This document shows, piece by piece, positions 15,524 to 23,523 of a stretch of 64,000 nucleotides of DNA. Source of the DNA: Actinopolyspora lacussalsi subsp. righensis (GTDB lineage Bacteria > Actinomycetota > Actinomycetes > Mycobacteriales > Pseudonocardiaceae); assembly GCF_900116555.1 (NCBI RefSeq), contig NZ_FPAT01000006.1:62001-126000 (forward strand), written 5' to 3'. The notes under the pieces are model-generated. The model was not told where the DNA came from. It was given only the letters and a program-made list of their open reading frames with translations, and ran no database searches. Position numbers and translations under genes: made by a program. Every line of letters begins with the position of its first letter. Position 1 is the first letter of the stretch.

Positions 15524-17004
15524 AGGACCCGACCTTGAGCACCGAAGCGGCAGTACGACACACCGGAGCCACCGAACCGCTGGTCGCGGGGGTGGACATC
15601 GCCACGGCCGAGGTGCGCGTCGAGGTACGCGACGCCGGTGGCGAGCTCGCGGCGACAGCGGCCACCGCCCTGCCACGGCCGGTGCACGGTGCCGACGGTT
15701 CCTCCGAACAGGACGCGCGGAGCTGGTGGCCAGCCGTGCGCGACACGCTGGCCCGCTGCACCGCCGAACTCGGCGACCGGAGCAGCGCGATCACGGCGCT
15801 GGCCGTCTGCGCCACCTCGGGCACCGTCACGGCCGTGAACAGCGCGGCGGAGCCGGTGGCACCGGCGATCATGTACGACGACCGCCGCGGCGCCGAACAC
15901 GCCGCGCTGGCCCGGCGTGCCGGAGCGGAGCGATGGGACGACATCGGGATCACTCCCTCGGCCACCTCGGGCCTGGCGCACCTGGCGCTGCTGGCGGAAC
16001 GCACCGAGGACCCCGGAGCCAGGCTGCTGCACACCCCGGACCTGGTAGCCGAACGGCTGGTGGGGCATCCGGTGCCCACCGACAGCAGCCACGCGCTCAA
16101 GAGCGGCTACGACCCGCTGCGCCGACAGTGGGTGCACGGGGCGCTGGACTCGGTGGGTGTGGACTCCGCGCGGCTGCCCGAGGTGGTGGCACCCGCACGA
16201 CCGCTGGGGACGCTCTCCCGCGAGGCCGCGGCCGAGACCGGGCTGCCGGTCGGCTGCGAGGTGCGCTCCGGGATGACGGACGGCTGTGCCGGGCAGCTCG
16301 CCGCGGGGGCGGTGGACACCGGACGGGTGGTCACGGTCATCGGGACCACCCTGGTGCTCAAGGCTGTCTCGGCGGAACTGGTGCACGACCCGACCGGTGT
16401 GGTCTACAGCCACCGGCACCCCGAGGGAGGCTGGCTGCCGGGAGGAGCGTCGAACACCGGCGGTGAGGCCCTGGCCGACGTGACCGACGAGTTGGCCGAG
16501 CTGGACCGCGCTGCCGCGACACGTGGCCCCGCCGGGGTGCTGTGCTACCCGCTGCGCAGGCAGGGGGAACGTTTCCCGTTCTCCGACGGGCGGGCACGCG
16601 GTTTCCTGTCGGGCGAGCCCGCCGACCGCGTGGAGCTGCACCGCGCACGGCTGGAGGGCGTGGCGTTCTGCGAGAAACTAGCACTGCGGCGGCTCGACTC
16701 GCTCGGCGCACCCGTGACCGGACCGGTCCGCACCGCCGGAGGAGGTGCCCGCAGCCTCACCTGGTGCCGGATCCGCGCCTCGGTGCTCGGTGAACCGGTG
16801 CTGCGGGTCCCCCGGGCCGGTACGCCGCTGGGAGCGGCACTGCTCGCGGCCTGCGGGACGGTCCACCCCGATCTGGGGTCCGCCGCCGCGGCCATGACAC
16901 CGGACGCTGAGTCGGTGGAACCGGTGCCCGGCGAGATGACGCGGCTCGCCGAGAGTTACGAGGCGTTCCACGCCGAGCTGCTCGGCAGGGGGTGGATCTC
17001 GTGA
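15520..17004 (+). CDS. Second FGGY-family carbohydrate kinase
   Basis: A 494-residue sugar kinase with a GTG start in the stop of the HAD gene. N-terminal VAGVDIATAEVRVEV is the phosphate loop (a weakened DIGT motif), CATSGTVTAVN and IMYDDRRGAEHA are the substrate region, VVTVIGTTLVLKAV is the central loop and TAGGGARSLTWCRIRASVLG the adenine-binding FGGY C-terminal motif. It shares little with the kinase at 7323-8780, so the two probably have different substrates. No isomerase accompanies this pair, which may rely on rpiB across the permease. Confidence 0.88.
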   Translation: MKDPTLSTEAAVRHTGATEPLVAGVDIATAEVRVEVRDAGGELAATAATALPRPVHGADGSSEQDARSWWPAVRDTLARCTAELGDRSSAITALAVCATSGTVTAVNSAAEPVAPAIMYDDRRGAEHAALARRAGAERWDDIGITPSATSGLAHLALLAERTEDPGARLLHTPDLVAERLVGHPVPTDSSHALKSGYDPLRRQWVHGALDSVGVDSARLPEVVAPARPLGTLSREAAAETGLPVGCEVRSGMTDGCAGQLAAGAVDTGRVVTVIGTTLVLKAVSAELVHDPTGVVYSHRHPEGGWLPGGASNTGGEALADVTDELAELDRAAATRGPAGVLCYPLRRQGERFPFSDGRARGFLSGEPADRVELHRARLEGVAFCEKLALRRLDSLGAPVTGPVRTAGGGARSLTWCRIRASVLGEPVLRVPRAGTPLGAALLAACGTVHPDLGSAAAAMTPDAESVEPVPGEMTRLAESYEAFHAELLGRGWIS

Positions 17005-17094
17005 CGGCTCCCGACCAGGGGGTCGCCCGGGTGAATGAATTTTCCGTGCGAGACTCGGGGGCGGCACAGCTTCGGGCGATATGGGTCACTTCGC

Positions 17095-17160
17095 TGAGGT
17101 TAACCTCAATTCGATGAGGCTCACTTATTTGAGGAAAGCCAAACTTTTTTGAGGAAACCC
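17095..17160 (+). promoter_or_regulatory. Tandem IdeR/DtxR-like iron boxes upstream of ferritin
   Basis: TGAGGTTAACCTCA (17095-17108) is a perfect 14-bp palindrome resembling half-sites of the DtxR/IdeR box. TGAGG recurs at 17115, 17130 and 17150, the last two in the direct repeats TTTGAGGAAA(G/C)CC spaced 20 bp apart. In mycobacteria IdeR activates ferritin from tandem boxes; the same arrangement is inferred here. Confidence 0.6.
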
Positions 17161-17200
17161 TGACAAAAACGCCGCGATTCAAAAGGCGTACATTCGTGGT

Positions 17201-17761
17201 ATGACTTTGAAGGCAGCCAAACCGGAAGAACGTGAATCCAAGTTCCACGAGCTGCTGCAAAAGCAGGTGCGCAGCGAGTTCAATGCCTCACAGCAGTACA
17301 TCGCACTCGCCGTGTGGTTCGACAAATCCGATCTTCCCCGCCTCGCCGCGCACTTCTACAAGCAGGCGCTGGAAGAGCGCAATCACGGTATGATGATCGT
17401 GCGGTTCCTGATGGACAACGACATTTCCGTGCACATTCCGGCTGTCGACGAGGTGCGCAACGAGTTCAACGAGGCGCGGGAACTCGTGGCCCTGGCGCTG
17501 GAACAGGAACGCGAGGTCACCCGCGAGATCGAGATGCTGGCCAGGACCGCGCGCGCCGAGGACGACTACATCGGCGAGCAGTTCATGCAGTGGTTCCTCA
17601 AGGAGCAGGTCGAGGAGGTCGCGCAGATGTCCACCCTGCTGACGGTGGTCGACCGCGCGAACGGCAACCTCTTCGAGATCGAGAACTTCCTCGCCCGGGA
17701 GCAGGTGGGTGACGACGGGGAGGACCCCTCCGCGCCGGAGGCCGCCGGCGGCGCCGTCTGA
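17201..17761 (+). CDS. Ferritin, iron storage protein
   Basis: A 186-residue non-haem ferritin. The first helix carries the ferroxidase ligands (LLQKQVRSEFNASQQYIALAV split as QVRSEFNASQQY), the second EERNHGMMIVRFLM provides the ExxH pair, and EQFMQWFLKEQVEEV gives the distal Glu residues. About 20 residues of acidic, disordered tail extend beyond the ferritin core, as in mycobacterial BfrB. It would oxidise Fe(II) and store iron in a 24-mer cage. A monocistronic gene with iron-box-like repeats 40-105 bp upstream; the ribosome site is weak. Confidence 0.95.
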   Translation: MTLKAAKPEERESKFHELLQKQVRSEFNASQQYIALAVWFDKSDLPRLAAHFYKQALEERNHGMMIVRFLMDNDISVHIPAVDEVRNEFNEARELVALALEQEREVTREIEMLARTARAEDDYIGEQFMQWFLKEQVEEVAQMSTLLTVVDRANGNLFEIENFLAREQVGDDGEDPSAPEAAGGAV

Positions 17762-17785
17762 GATCCCGCTGCGTGGCTCGTGGCT

Positions 17786-17877
17786 GGGATGGCCGGGTAG
17801 CCGGCACGTGAGGCGGCGCCTTGCGGCGTTGGGCCGCTCTTGAGTAGCGACCTACGCTGCGAGGCGGCCCGGCCTCG
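17786..17877 (+). repeat. Type C intergenic repeat, copy 1
   Basis: About 90 bp nearly identical to 57330-57419: a GGGTAGCCGGCACGTGAG start, GCGCCTTGCGGCGTTGGGCC stem-forming middle, and GTAGCGACCTAC shared with the loop of type B. It begins 25 bp after the ferritin stop. Confidence 0.75.
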
Positions 17878-17881
17878 ACTA

Positions 17882-18062
17882 CGTCAATTTCCCACGAAAT
17901 CGCCGCGCTGCTTCGCCGCAGGCCGCACTCCGACCACCCTCGCGGTCGGCACCGCCGCGGGTTCTCGCGTGCGGCTCTCGCGAGGAAGGCCCGACGTGGC
18001 GTAGGTGCCTACTCGATGTCGGGCCTCCCCGCAGCGAGAGCCGTGCGCGAGGTTCCGCCAAG
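17882..18062 (+). repeat. Full composite repeat: type A palindrome, spacer, type B hairpin
   Basis: The most complete copy. Core ATTTCCCACGAAAT is at 17887-17900, a spacer with the CTCCGACCACCC unit follows, and the long hairpin runs from about 17955 to 18060. The inner stem pairs 17973-17995 with 18018-18042 imperfectly; the right arm ends GAGGTTCCGCCA. Confidence 0.85.
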
Positions 18063-18096
18063 AAACCAGCTACGCGGGCCGAGCCACCTACCCTGA

Positions 18097-19059
18097 TCAA
18101 CGAATGGTGATCTGCCGCCCGCGAAGGCCGTCCCGGGCCCGCCGCTCGGCCGCGTCCAAGCCCTGCTCGTCCAGCGAGGCCAGCGCCTCGTCCAACCGCT
18201 GCCCCAGCGCGGCCGCGGGCTCCTCCCACTCGCGGTGGTGCTTCTCGCGGTCCAGATCCCAAACCGGCACCAACAGGCCGTGCGCCCGGAACGAGCCCGC
18301 GTAGCGGCTGTCCTCGTCCAGCGCCAGCTCACCGCGCGCCGACAACCGGGCCATCGCCGAGATCAGCTTCTCCTCGGGCTCGGGGCGCACCCAACGCAGA
18401 TGGGCACGGTCGGTCGCGTCCACCCAGTAGGCGGCGTGCACGCCCTCGGTCTCCAACCTGCGGGTGGGCATGATCGCGGCGTTGGCCCGTTCCAGCGACA
18501 TGGCGACCTCGCCCGAGGCCTCCACGCCTTCCGGCATCCACCACGAGAAGTCCTCGTGTATCCGCACGTCCAGCTGCGCCTCGGTGTCCATCAGGTCCTG
18601 CAGCCGGTTGGGAACCGTGCCCTCCGGCGCGTCCTCCGGCCCGATCGCGGACAGCGAGTTGCCGGCTTCGGCGGTCTCCGCCCACTCCACGGCGCGGGCC
18701 AGGTCCCTGCTGATGTCACCGGATTTGGTCTGCACCTGCAGTCCGACGAACGCCTTGCCGTCGGTACGCACCAGGGCGGCCGCGGCCATCGGCAGCACCG
18801 TGGCCAGTTCGATCTCGCGCTCGCCGGAGGTACGGGGCAGCACCGCCGTCGCCGAGGGCACGAACTCGCGCAGCGCGACCAGTTCGCACTCGGCCACGAT
18901 CCCCTCGAACGGCCTGGTCACCTTGATCTTGCTCTGTCCGCCGGAGGCGCCGTGGCACGCCTTGTAGCGCTTGCCGGAGCCGCACGGACACGGCTGCCTG
19001 CGACCGACCACCGGTATCTCGGAGTCGGGGCGCTGTTGTGCTTCGGTGCGTTCGCTCAA
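18097..19059 (-). CDS. DUF5926 protein with N-terminal SEC-C zinc motif
   Basis: A 320-residue protein with a short SEC-C motif at the N-terminus: CPCGSGKRYKACHG (Cys24, Cys26, Cys35, His36), the zinc site also found at the end of SecA. The DUF5926 domain fills the remainder. Such proteins are often mislabelled as preprotein translocase subunits; they lack SecA ATPase motifs. The TTG start (19057-19059) has GGGAGA five bases upstream and gives the family's usual N-terminus; the frame remains open further upstream only as GC-rich shadow. Function unknown, cytoplasmic. Confidence 0.88.
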   Translation of the reverse strand: MSERTEAQQRPDSEIPVVGRRQPCPCGSGKRYKACHGASGGQSKIKVTRPFEGIVAECELVALREFVPSATAVLPRTSGEREIELATVLPMAAAALVRTDGKAFVGLQVQTKSGDISRDLARAVEWAETAEAGNSLSAIGPEDAPEGTVPNRLQDLMDTEAQLDVRIHEDFSWWMPEGVEASGEVAMSLERANAAIMPTRRLETEGVHAAYWVDATDRAHLRWVRPEPEEKLISAMARLSARGELALDEDSRYAGSFRAHGLLVPVWDLDREKHHREWEEPAAALGQRLDEALASLDEQGLDAAERRARDGLRGRQITIR

Positions 19060-19202
19060 GTCTGTCTCCCGGTAGTGCTCGTCTGGGCTTGTCGTGCTCG
19101 GGTACGCACTGTGGCACACCCCGATTCCCGCGCCACCGCACCGACACGTCCCGGCACCGCCGCGCGGGCCCGGAGGACGCGGCAGCAGGGCCGCCGGGTC
19201 AC

Positions 19203-20120
19203 TCAGCGCACCGCGTGCGGCGGCCTGGAAGCGCGGGGAGGTTCCGGGGCACCGGTCACCCGCCGCACCCGCATGGGCCGGGAGGTCGTAGGGTCCGGCG
19301 GCACCAACAGCCGGTTGAACCGTCTGACCACCAGTATCGACAGCACCGCCACCCCGACCAGCGCCAGGTCGGAGACGGCGTGCAGCAGCACCCCGTCGGC
19401 CAGCGCCTGTGCACTGTCCCGCAGCCCCCAGAGCAGCGCGGTCCAGCCCAGCAGCAGACTCAGGCACCAACCGCCCCACCACAGCTTGACGATCCGCGAC
19501 GGTGCGGGACGCCCACGTCCGTCCGCCTCGCCGATTCCGCGCAGCGTGGCGTGCTCCAGCTCGGCGAGTGCCGATCCCGGCACGAACAGGTTGAGTCCGG
19601 GAACGAGGAATCCGGCCACCACCTGCCAGTCCCGGCGCGCCGGGCGCAGCTCGGCGCGCTGATGCGCGTAGGCCCGGGCCCGCAGTGCCCACAGCACCCC
19701 GAAGATCCCCCCGAGCACCCCGAACAACCAGGTCATGATTCCGGCGGTGGCCACGAGCGCGTCCGAGACCGCCAGGACAGTCCCGTCCAGCGCACCGTTC
19801 TTGCTCCGCACGAGCAGCAGGTAGCGCCAGAACTCGGCAGTCGCCGCGGCGCTGCCCAGCACTGCCGTGATCCAGAGCGTGGCGACCGTGGTGACGGACA
19901 ACGAGACGATCCGTTCGGCCGGATCGGCTCGTCCGTTCGTGGGAAGTGCCAGCGGCCAGCGCCACGCCAGCGGCGGGAAACCCCAACGCGGCGGTGCCGG
20001 GTAGGAAGGCGGTCCGGTGTAGGGCCGCCTGCGGTGCGGTCGGCGTGGCTGCCGGGGACCGCCCGGTGGATCGGCCGTCCACTCCATCGGTGGGCCGGAT
20101 GCCGGTGGGTAGTTCCTCAC
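19203..20120 (-). CDS. DUF4328-type membrane protein
   Basis: This 305-residue protein has a Pro/Arg-rich N-terminus (1-60) followed by about six membrane segments. The motif VVAGFLVPGLNLFVPGSALAE, in positions about 175-195, matches the DUF4328 hallmark of a proline-containing helix pair. The GTG start lies in the stop of the rhodanese gene (GTGA), so the two are coupled. The C-terminal tail is basic. No function is known for the family. Confidence 0.78.
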   Translation of the reverse strand: MRNYPPASGPPMEWTADPPGGPRQPRRPHRRRPYTGPPSYPAPPRWGFPPLAWRWPLALPTNGRADPAERIVSLSVTTVATLWITAVLGSAAATAEFWRYLLLVRSKNGALDGTVLAVSDALVATAGIMTWLFGVLGGIFGVLWALRARAYAHQRAELRPARRDWQVVAGFLVPGLNLFVPGSALAELEHATLRGIGEADGRGRPAPSRIVKLWWGGWCLSLLLGWTALLWGLRDSAQALADGVLLHAVSDLALVGVAVLSILVVRRFNRLLVPPDPTTSRPMRVRRVTGAPEPPRASRPPHAVR

Positions 20121-20470
20121 AGCACGTATGGTTCCGTATCCGGCTCCTCGGACACCAGCGGGCGGCCGAGAGCGGACCAGCCGTTCATCCCCCGTTGGAC
20201 GTTGACCGCGTCCCAGCCGCTGGCGTTCAGGTAGGCGGTGACCTTGGAGGAGCGCCCGCCCGAGCGGCAGATCACGTAGAGCTGATCGGCCTCGGGAATC
20301 TCGTCGAGCCGCTGCGGGATCTCGTTCATCGGAATGTGCACCGCGTCCGGGGCGTGCCCGGCGGACCACTCGTCGTTCTCCCGCACATCCAGCAGCGCCC
20401 CCTCGGGCAGCTGTGTCGGCAGTTCCTCGGGGGCCACCTCGGGGACGCGGCCGTGCATCGGTGTAGTCAC
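20117..20470 (-). CDS. Single-domain rhodanese-like sulfurtransferase
   Basis: A 117-residue rhodanese domain with active-site Cys68 in VICRSGGRSSK, preceded by the LLDVRENDEWSAGHAPDAVH loop (LLDVRENDEW, then GHAPDAVHIP) typical of the family, and ending RGMNGW. It could carry a persulfide in sulfur transfer or detoxification. GTG at 20468-20470 is chosen over the longer frame because the family normally starts close to this point. It is the first gene of a two-gene unit with DUF4328. Confidence 0.92.
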   Translation of the reverse strand: MTTPMHGRVPEVAPEELPTQLPEGALLDVRENDEWSAGHAPDAVHIPMNEIPQRLDEIPEADQLYVICRSGGRSSKVTAYLNASGWDAVNVQRGMNGWSALGRPLVSEEPDTEPYVL

Positions 20471-20517
20471 ACCCCGATACTGCCAGCCCGCCGGCCTCGT
20501 CGATAACGGGCCGGGCC

Positions 20518-21213
20518 TCACCAGGGCAGCGGACCCGCCTCGTCGAAGTAGCCACCGGTCGGCCCGTCGGTACCGATCCGCGCCATGCGAACGACGATCT
20601 CGGCACCCTGTTCGACGGTCCGGATCCCCGTGTTGTGGTTCAGATCGGTCGCGGTGTAACCGGGGTCGACCGCGTTGATCCGCATCTCGGGCAACCGCTT
20701 CGCGTACTGCACGGTGATCATGTTGACGGCGGCCTTCGAGGCAGGATAGGCGATGCCCGGATACGCGTAGGCCGGTGTGCCGGGGGTGGTCATCCGCTCC
20801 AGGGAGGCCAGTCCGCTGCTGAGGTTGACCACCACGGGAGCGGTGGAACGACGCAGCGACGGCAGGAACGCGTTGGTCACCCGCACGATGCCGAACACGT
20901 TGGTCTCGAACAGCCCGCGCGTCATCTCGGCGGCGGGGACCACGCCTCCCTCCGGGGTGCGCCCCTCGGTCCCGGCGTTGTTGACCAGCACGTCCAGCCC
21001 ACCGCCTGCCTCGACGGTCTTCGCCGCCGCCGCGACGGACTCGTCATCGGTGACGTCGAGGAGGAGTGACCTGGCACCCAGCCGATCGGCGGCCAGCCGA
21101 CCGCGCTCCGGATCCCTGCTGCCGAGGTAGACGGTGTGCCCGGCCTCCACCAGCCGACGGGCTGTCTCGAACCCCAGCCCCTTGTTCGCTCCGGTGATCA
21201 GTGTCGTCGTCAT
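20518..21213 (-). CDS. SDR-family oxidoreductase
   Basis: A complete 231-residue short-chain dehydrogenase: TGANKGLGFETA cofactor loop at residues 7-18, LLDVTDDES, NNAGTEG, Ser in NLSSGLASLE, and YPASK as the catalytic Tyr-Lys. The GLGFETA and GSRDPERG motifs suggest NADPH use. It follows the MmyB-type HTH gene in the same direction; SDR plus MmyB-like HTH is a recurrent pair in actinobacteria, usually auto-regulated by that HTH. Substrate unknown. Confidence 0.92.
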   Translation of the reverse strand: MTTTLITGANKGLGFETARRLVEAGHTVYLGSRDPERGRLAADRLGARSLLLDVTDDESVAAAAKTVEAGGGLDVLVNNAGTEGRTPEGGVVPAAEMTRGLFETNVFGIVRVTNAFLPSLRRSTAPVVVNLSSGLASLERMTTPGTPAYAYPGIAYPASKAAVNMITVQYAKRLPEMRINAVDPGYTATDLNHNTGIRTVEQGAEIVVRMARIGTDGPTGGYFDEAGPLPW

Positions 21214-21260
21214 GGCGCCAGACTGCCCGCGCCAGTGGGAGCCCGGCCAGCCCCGCGTTC

Positions 21261-21311
21261 CAGGGAACGCCCCGAGGCAGAGAATGCCCCGAGGCAGGGA
21301 ACGCCTCAGTG
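21261..21311. repeat. 17-bp tandem repeat upstream of the SDR
   Basis: Three units, CAGGGAACGCCCCGAGG (21261-21277), CAGAGAATGCCCCGAGG (21278-21294) and a partial third from 21295, overlap the stop codon of the HTH gene and sit 50-90 bp upstream of the SDR start. They could be operator sites for the HTH protein. Confidence 0.6.
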
Positions 21312-22190
21312 CCGCGGCCGGCCTCCTCGCTCCTCGGCCGGTTGCCGGTGCTCGGCGGCCCAGGAGGCGAGGATGCGCAACCGTTCGTGGGTGGGGGACT
21401 CGGGTTCGGCGGTCCAGGTGACCAGCTGCTGGTCGGGGTCGGTCGCACAGGTCAACGTGTCCCAGTCGAGGTCGAGGTCCCCGACGACCGGGTGGTGCAG
21501 CGTCTTGGTGCCGATCCGCTGACTCGCGACGTGGTGGGCGGCCCACCACCGCCGGAACTCGGTGTCGCGCACGGACAGCTCACCGACCAGCTCCACCAAC
21601 CGCGCGTCGTCCGGATACCGGGCCGCTTCCCTGCGCAGCAGCGCGACGCTCGTGTGCGCGACGGTCTCCCAGTCCGCGTAGAGCCGACGCATCGCGGGGT
21701 CGGTGAACAGCAGGCGGACGTAGTTGCGGTGATTGGCGGGCAGCTGCCCGAAGTCGGTCACCAAAGCCGCCGCGAGGGGGTTCCAGGCCAGGATGTCCAT
21801 GCTCCTGCCCAGCACGAAGGCCGGGGTGAACCGCAGGTCGTCGAGCACCCGCCGCAGCGAGGGACGCACCCGCTGCCGCGTTCGGCGGCGCGGTCGCGCG
21901 GCCTCCTTGCCCGCCAACTCGCTCAGGTAGTCACGCTGGTCGTCGTCCAGTCGCAGCACACTGGCCAGCGAACCGAGCACGGAGGCGGAGGCGGGGATAC
22001 GTCCCTGCTCCAGTCGGGTGTAGTAGTCGGTGCTGATCGCCGCGAGTTGGGCGACCTCCTCGCGGCGCAGCCCCGGTACCCGCCGGACCGCGCCCGTGTC
22101 GGGCAGGCCCACCTGGTGCGGACCCAGCTCGGCGCGCCGCGCCTTGAGGAACTCCCCCAGTTCGCCGCGCCGGGCGTTCCTGCCGCTCAT
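21306..22190 (-). CDS. MmyB-type helix-turn-helix regulator
   Basis: A 294-residue regulator. The XRE helix-turn-helix spans about residues 8-80, with VPGLRREEVAQLAAISTDYY and LEQGRIPASASVLGSLA, the diagnostic MmyB-family HTH text. The C-terminal MmyB/PAS-like ligand domain covers 110-280 (VLGRSMDILAWNPLAAALV, YVRLLFTDP, WDTLTCATDPDQQLVTWTAEP in parts). MmyB domains are proposed to bind fatty acyl or similar ligands. It lies directly upstream of the SDR, its likely target. Confidence 0.95.
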   Translation of the reverse strand: MSGRNARRGELGEFLKARRAELGPHQVGLPDTGAVRRVPGLRREEVAQLAAISTDYYTRLEQGRIPASASVLGSLASVLRLDDDQRDYLSELAGKEAARPRRRTRQRVRPSLRRVLDDLRFTPAFVLGRSMDILAWNPLAAALVTDFGQLPANHRNYVRLLFTDPAMRRLYADWETVAHTSVALLRREAARYPDDARLVELVGELSVRDTEFRRWWAAHHVASQRIGTKTLHHPVVGDLDLDWDTLTCATDPDQQLVTWTAEPESPTHERLRILASWAAEHRQPAEERGGRPRH

Positions 22191-22257
22191 GGTGAACCTC
22201 CCTCTCCGGCACGCTCGCGGTCCGTGCTGGTAATGGTTCTCCCACGTCGCGCCCTCA

Positions 22258-22316
22258 CGCGGAAGGTCCGGCATCGGAATGAGCTGTTCGATGTCGGACC
22301 TCCCGGAGAGAGAACA
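22258..22316 (+). repeat. Diverged type B hairpin copy
   Basis: GGAAGGTCCGGCAT and GATGTCGGACCTCC form the inner stem of the type B hairpin with several substitutions. It lies in the gap between the HTH start and the hydrolase stop. Confidence 0.55.
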
Positions 22317-22344
22317 GGCGGGAGATATCGCCGAGACGGGTGAT

Positions 22345-23241
22345 TCAACGAGCTCTCGCGAGGTGCCGTCCGAAGAACTCGGTCAGCTTGGCCACGGCCT
22401 CGCCGACGGGCTCGTCCCTGTCGTAGAGGTCGACGTGTCCGGCGCCCTCGATGGTGTGGAGCTCGGCGGTCTCCCCCGCGTTGGCGACCGCCCGCCTGCT
22501 GTGCGGCAGGGTCGCCGCCTCGCTGCCCGCGATCATCAACAGTGGCCGTGGGGCGATCTTGCCCGCCTCGGCGTAGGAGTCGTACTGGTCCAGCACGTCG
22601 GCGCTGCGCGCCACCCACTCGTTGGTGGAACGGGGGTGCCGACCGCGTGGTGTCTTGTAGTACTCGTGGAACTCCCGCACCAGCGCCGGAGTCGAGTCGT
22701 CCACCTCGTCCGGCACCGCGCTCACCAGCGTCGCCGGTTTGCCGGCGGCTTCCTCACCGCGCAGCCGTCCCGCCTGCTCGACCATCGCGCGCCAGCCCTC
22801 GGGATCACCGTCCCGGAAGAAGCTCGGCACGTCCGCACCGCTGACGGTGGCCACGGCCTTCATCCGGTGATCGGTCTGCGCCGCGTACGGCGCGTAACCC
22901 CCGGAACCGCAGATCCCCAGCACACCGATGCGCTCGGCGTCGACGTCGGCGAGGGTGCTCAGGTACGACACCGCCGCCCGGAAGTCCTCGGCCCGCTGGA
23001 ACGGGTCCTCAAGTCCGTGCGGCTCGCCCTCGCTCTCGCCCTGGTACGCCGCGTCGAAGGTGAGCGCGACGTAGCCCCGCTCGGTCAGGTGCCGGGCGTA
23101 CAACGCCGCCGACTGCTCCTTGACCGCGGTCGTCTGGTGCCCGACCACGATCGCGGGCGAGGGCCCCGACGAGGGGTCCGGGGTGAAGAGCTGCCCCGCG
23201 AGCATCAGTCCGCTGCTCTCGAAACGCACGTCGGTAATCAT
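22345..23241 (-). CDS. Alpha/beta hydrolase, dienelactone hydrolase-like
   Basis: A 298-residue alpha/beta-hydrolase. The start ATG at 23239-23241 has GGAGA five bases upstream; the longer frame is unlikely. The core includes VVGHQTTAVKEQ, FDAAYQGESEG and the nucleophile elbow GVLGICGSGGYAPYA, where either Cys or Ser of GICGS takes the nucleophile position as in dienelactone-hydrolase and YcjY-like proteins. LLMIAGSEA and the late His of GAGHVDLYD complete a triad. Substrate unknown. Confidence 0.88.
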   Translation of the reverse strand: MITDVRFESSGLMLAGQLFTPDPSSGPSPAIVVGHQTTAVKEQSAALYARHLTERGYVALTFDAAYQGESEGEPHGLEDPFQRAEDFRAAVSYLSTLADVDAERIGVLGICGSGGYAPYAAQTDHRMKAVATVSGADVPSFFRDGDPEGWRAMVEQAGRLRGEEAAGKPATLVSAVPDEVDDSTPALVREFHEYYKTPRGRHPRSTNEWVARSADVLDQYDSYAEAGKIAPRPLLMIAGSEAATLPHSRRAVANAGETAELHTIEGAGHVDLYDRDEPVGEAVAKLTEFFGRHLARAR

Positions 23242-23523
23242 GTTCGTCTCCGGTGAATCGTGAGGAAGTCCGTCGTCCACGCCGGGTGTGGCTTTCCGGC
23301 ACGGCGGATTCGCATCCGCCCACGACCCAATGTGCGCCGTCTTCACGGGAGCAGGCAGGGACGACTTCATCCGGGGAAGAGTTTGTCCCCCTCACCCGTG
23401 CGCCGCACGGCAGAGCATCGGCCACGCGTGGCACCGATGACGGCCGGGACGCCGAGACGGGACGAGTCCCCACCCGGAACGTGCGGGACGGACCGTTCTC
23501 CGGCCGCGGCGGAACGATCGCGC

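Noticed and set aside
18097-19059. SecA translocase because of the CxC-zinc motif
   Set aside because: Only the SEC-C zinc motif is shared; Walker motifs and helicase domains of SecA are missing.
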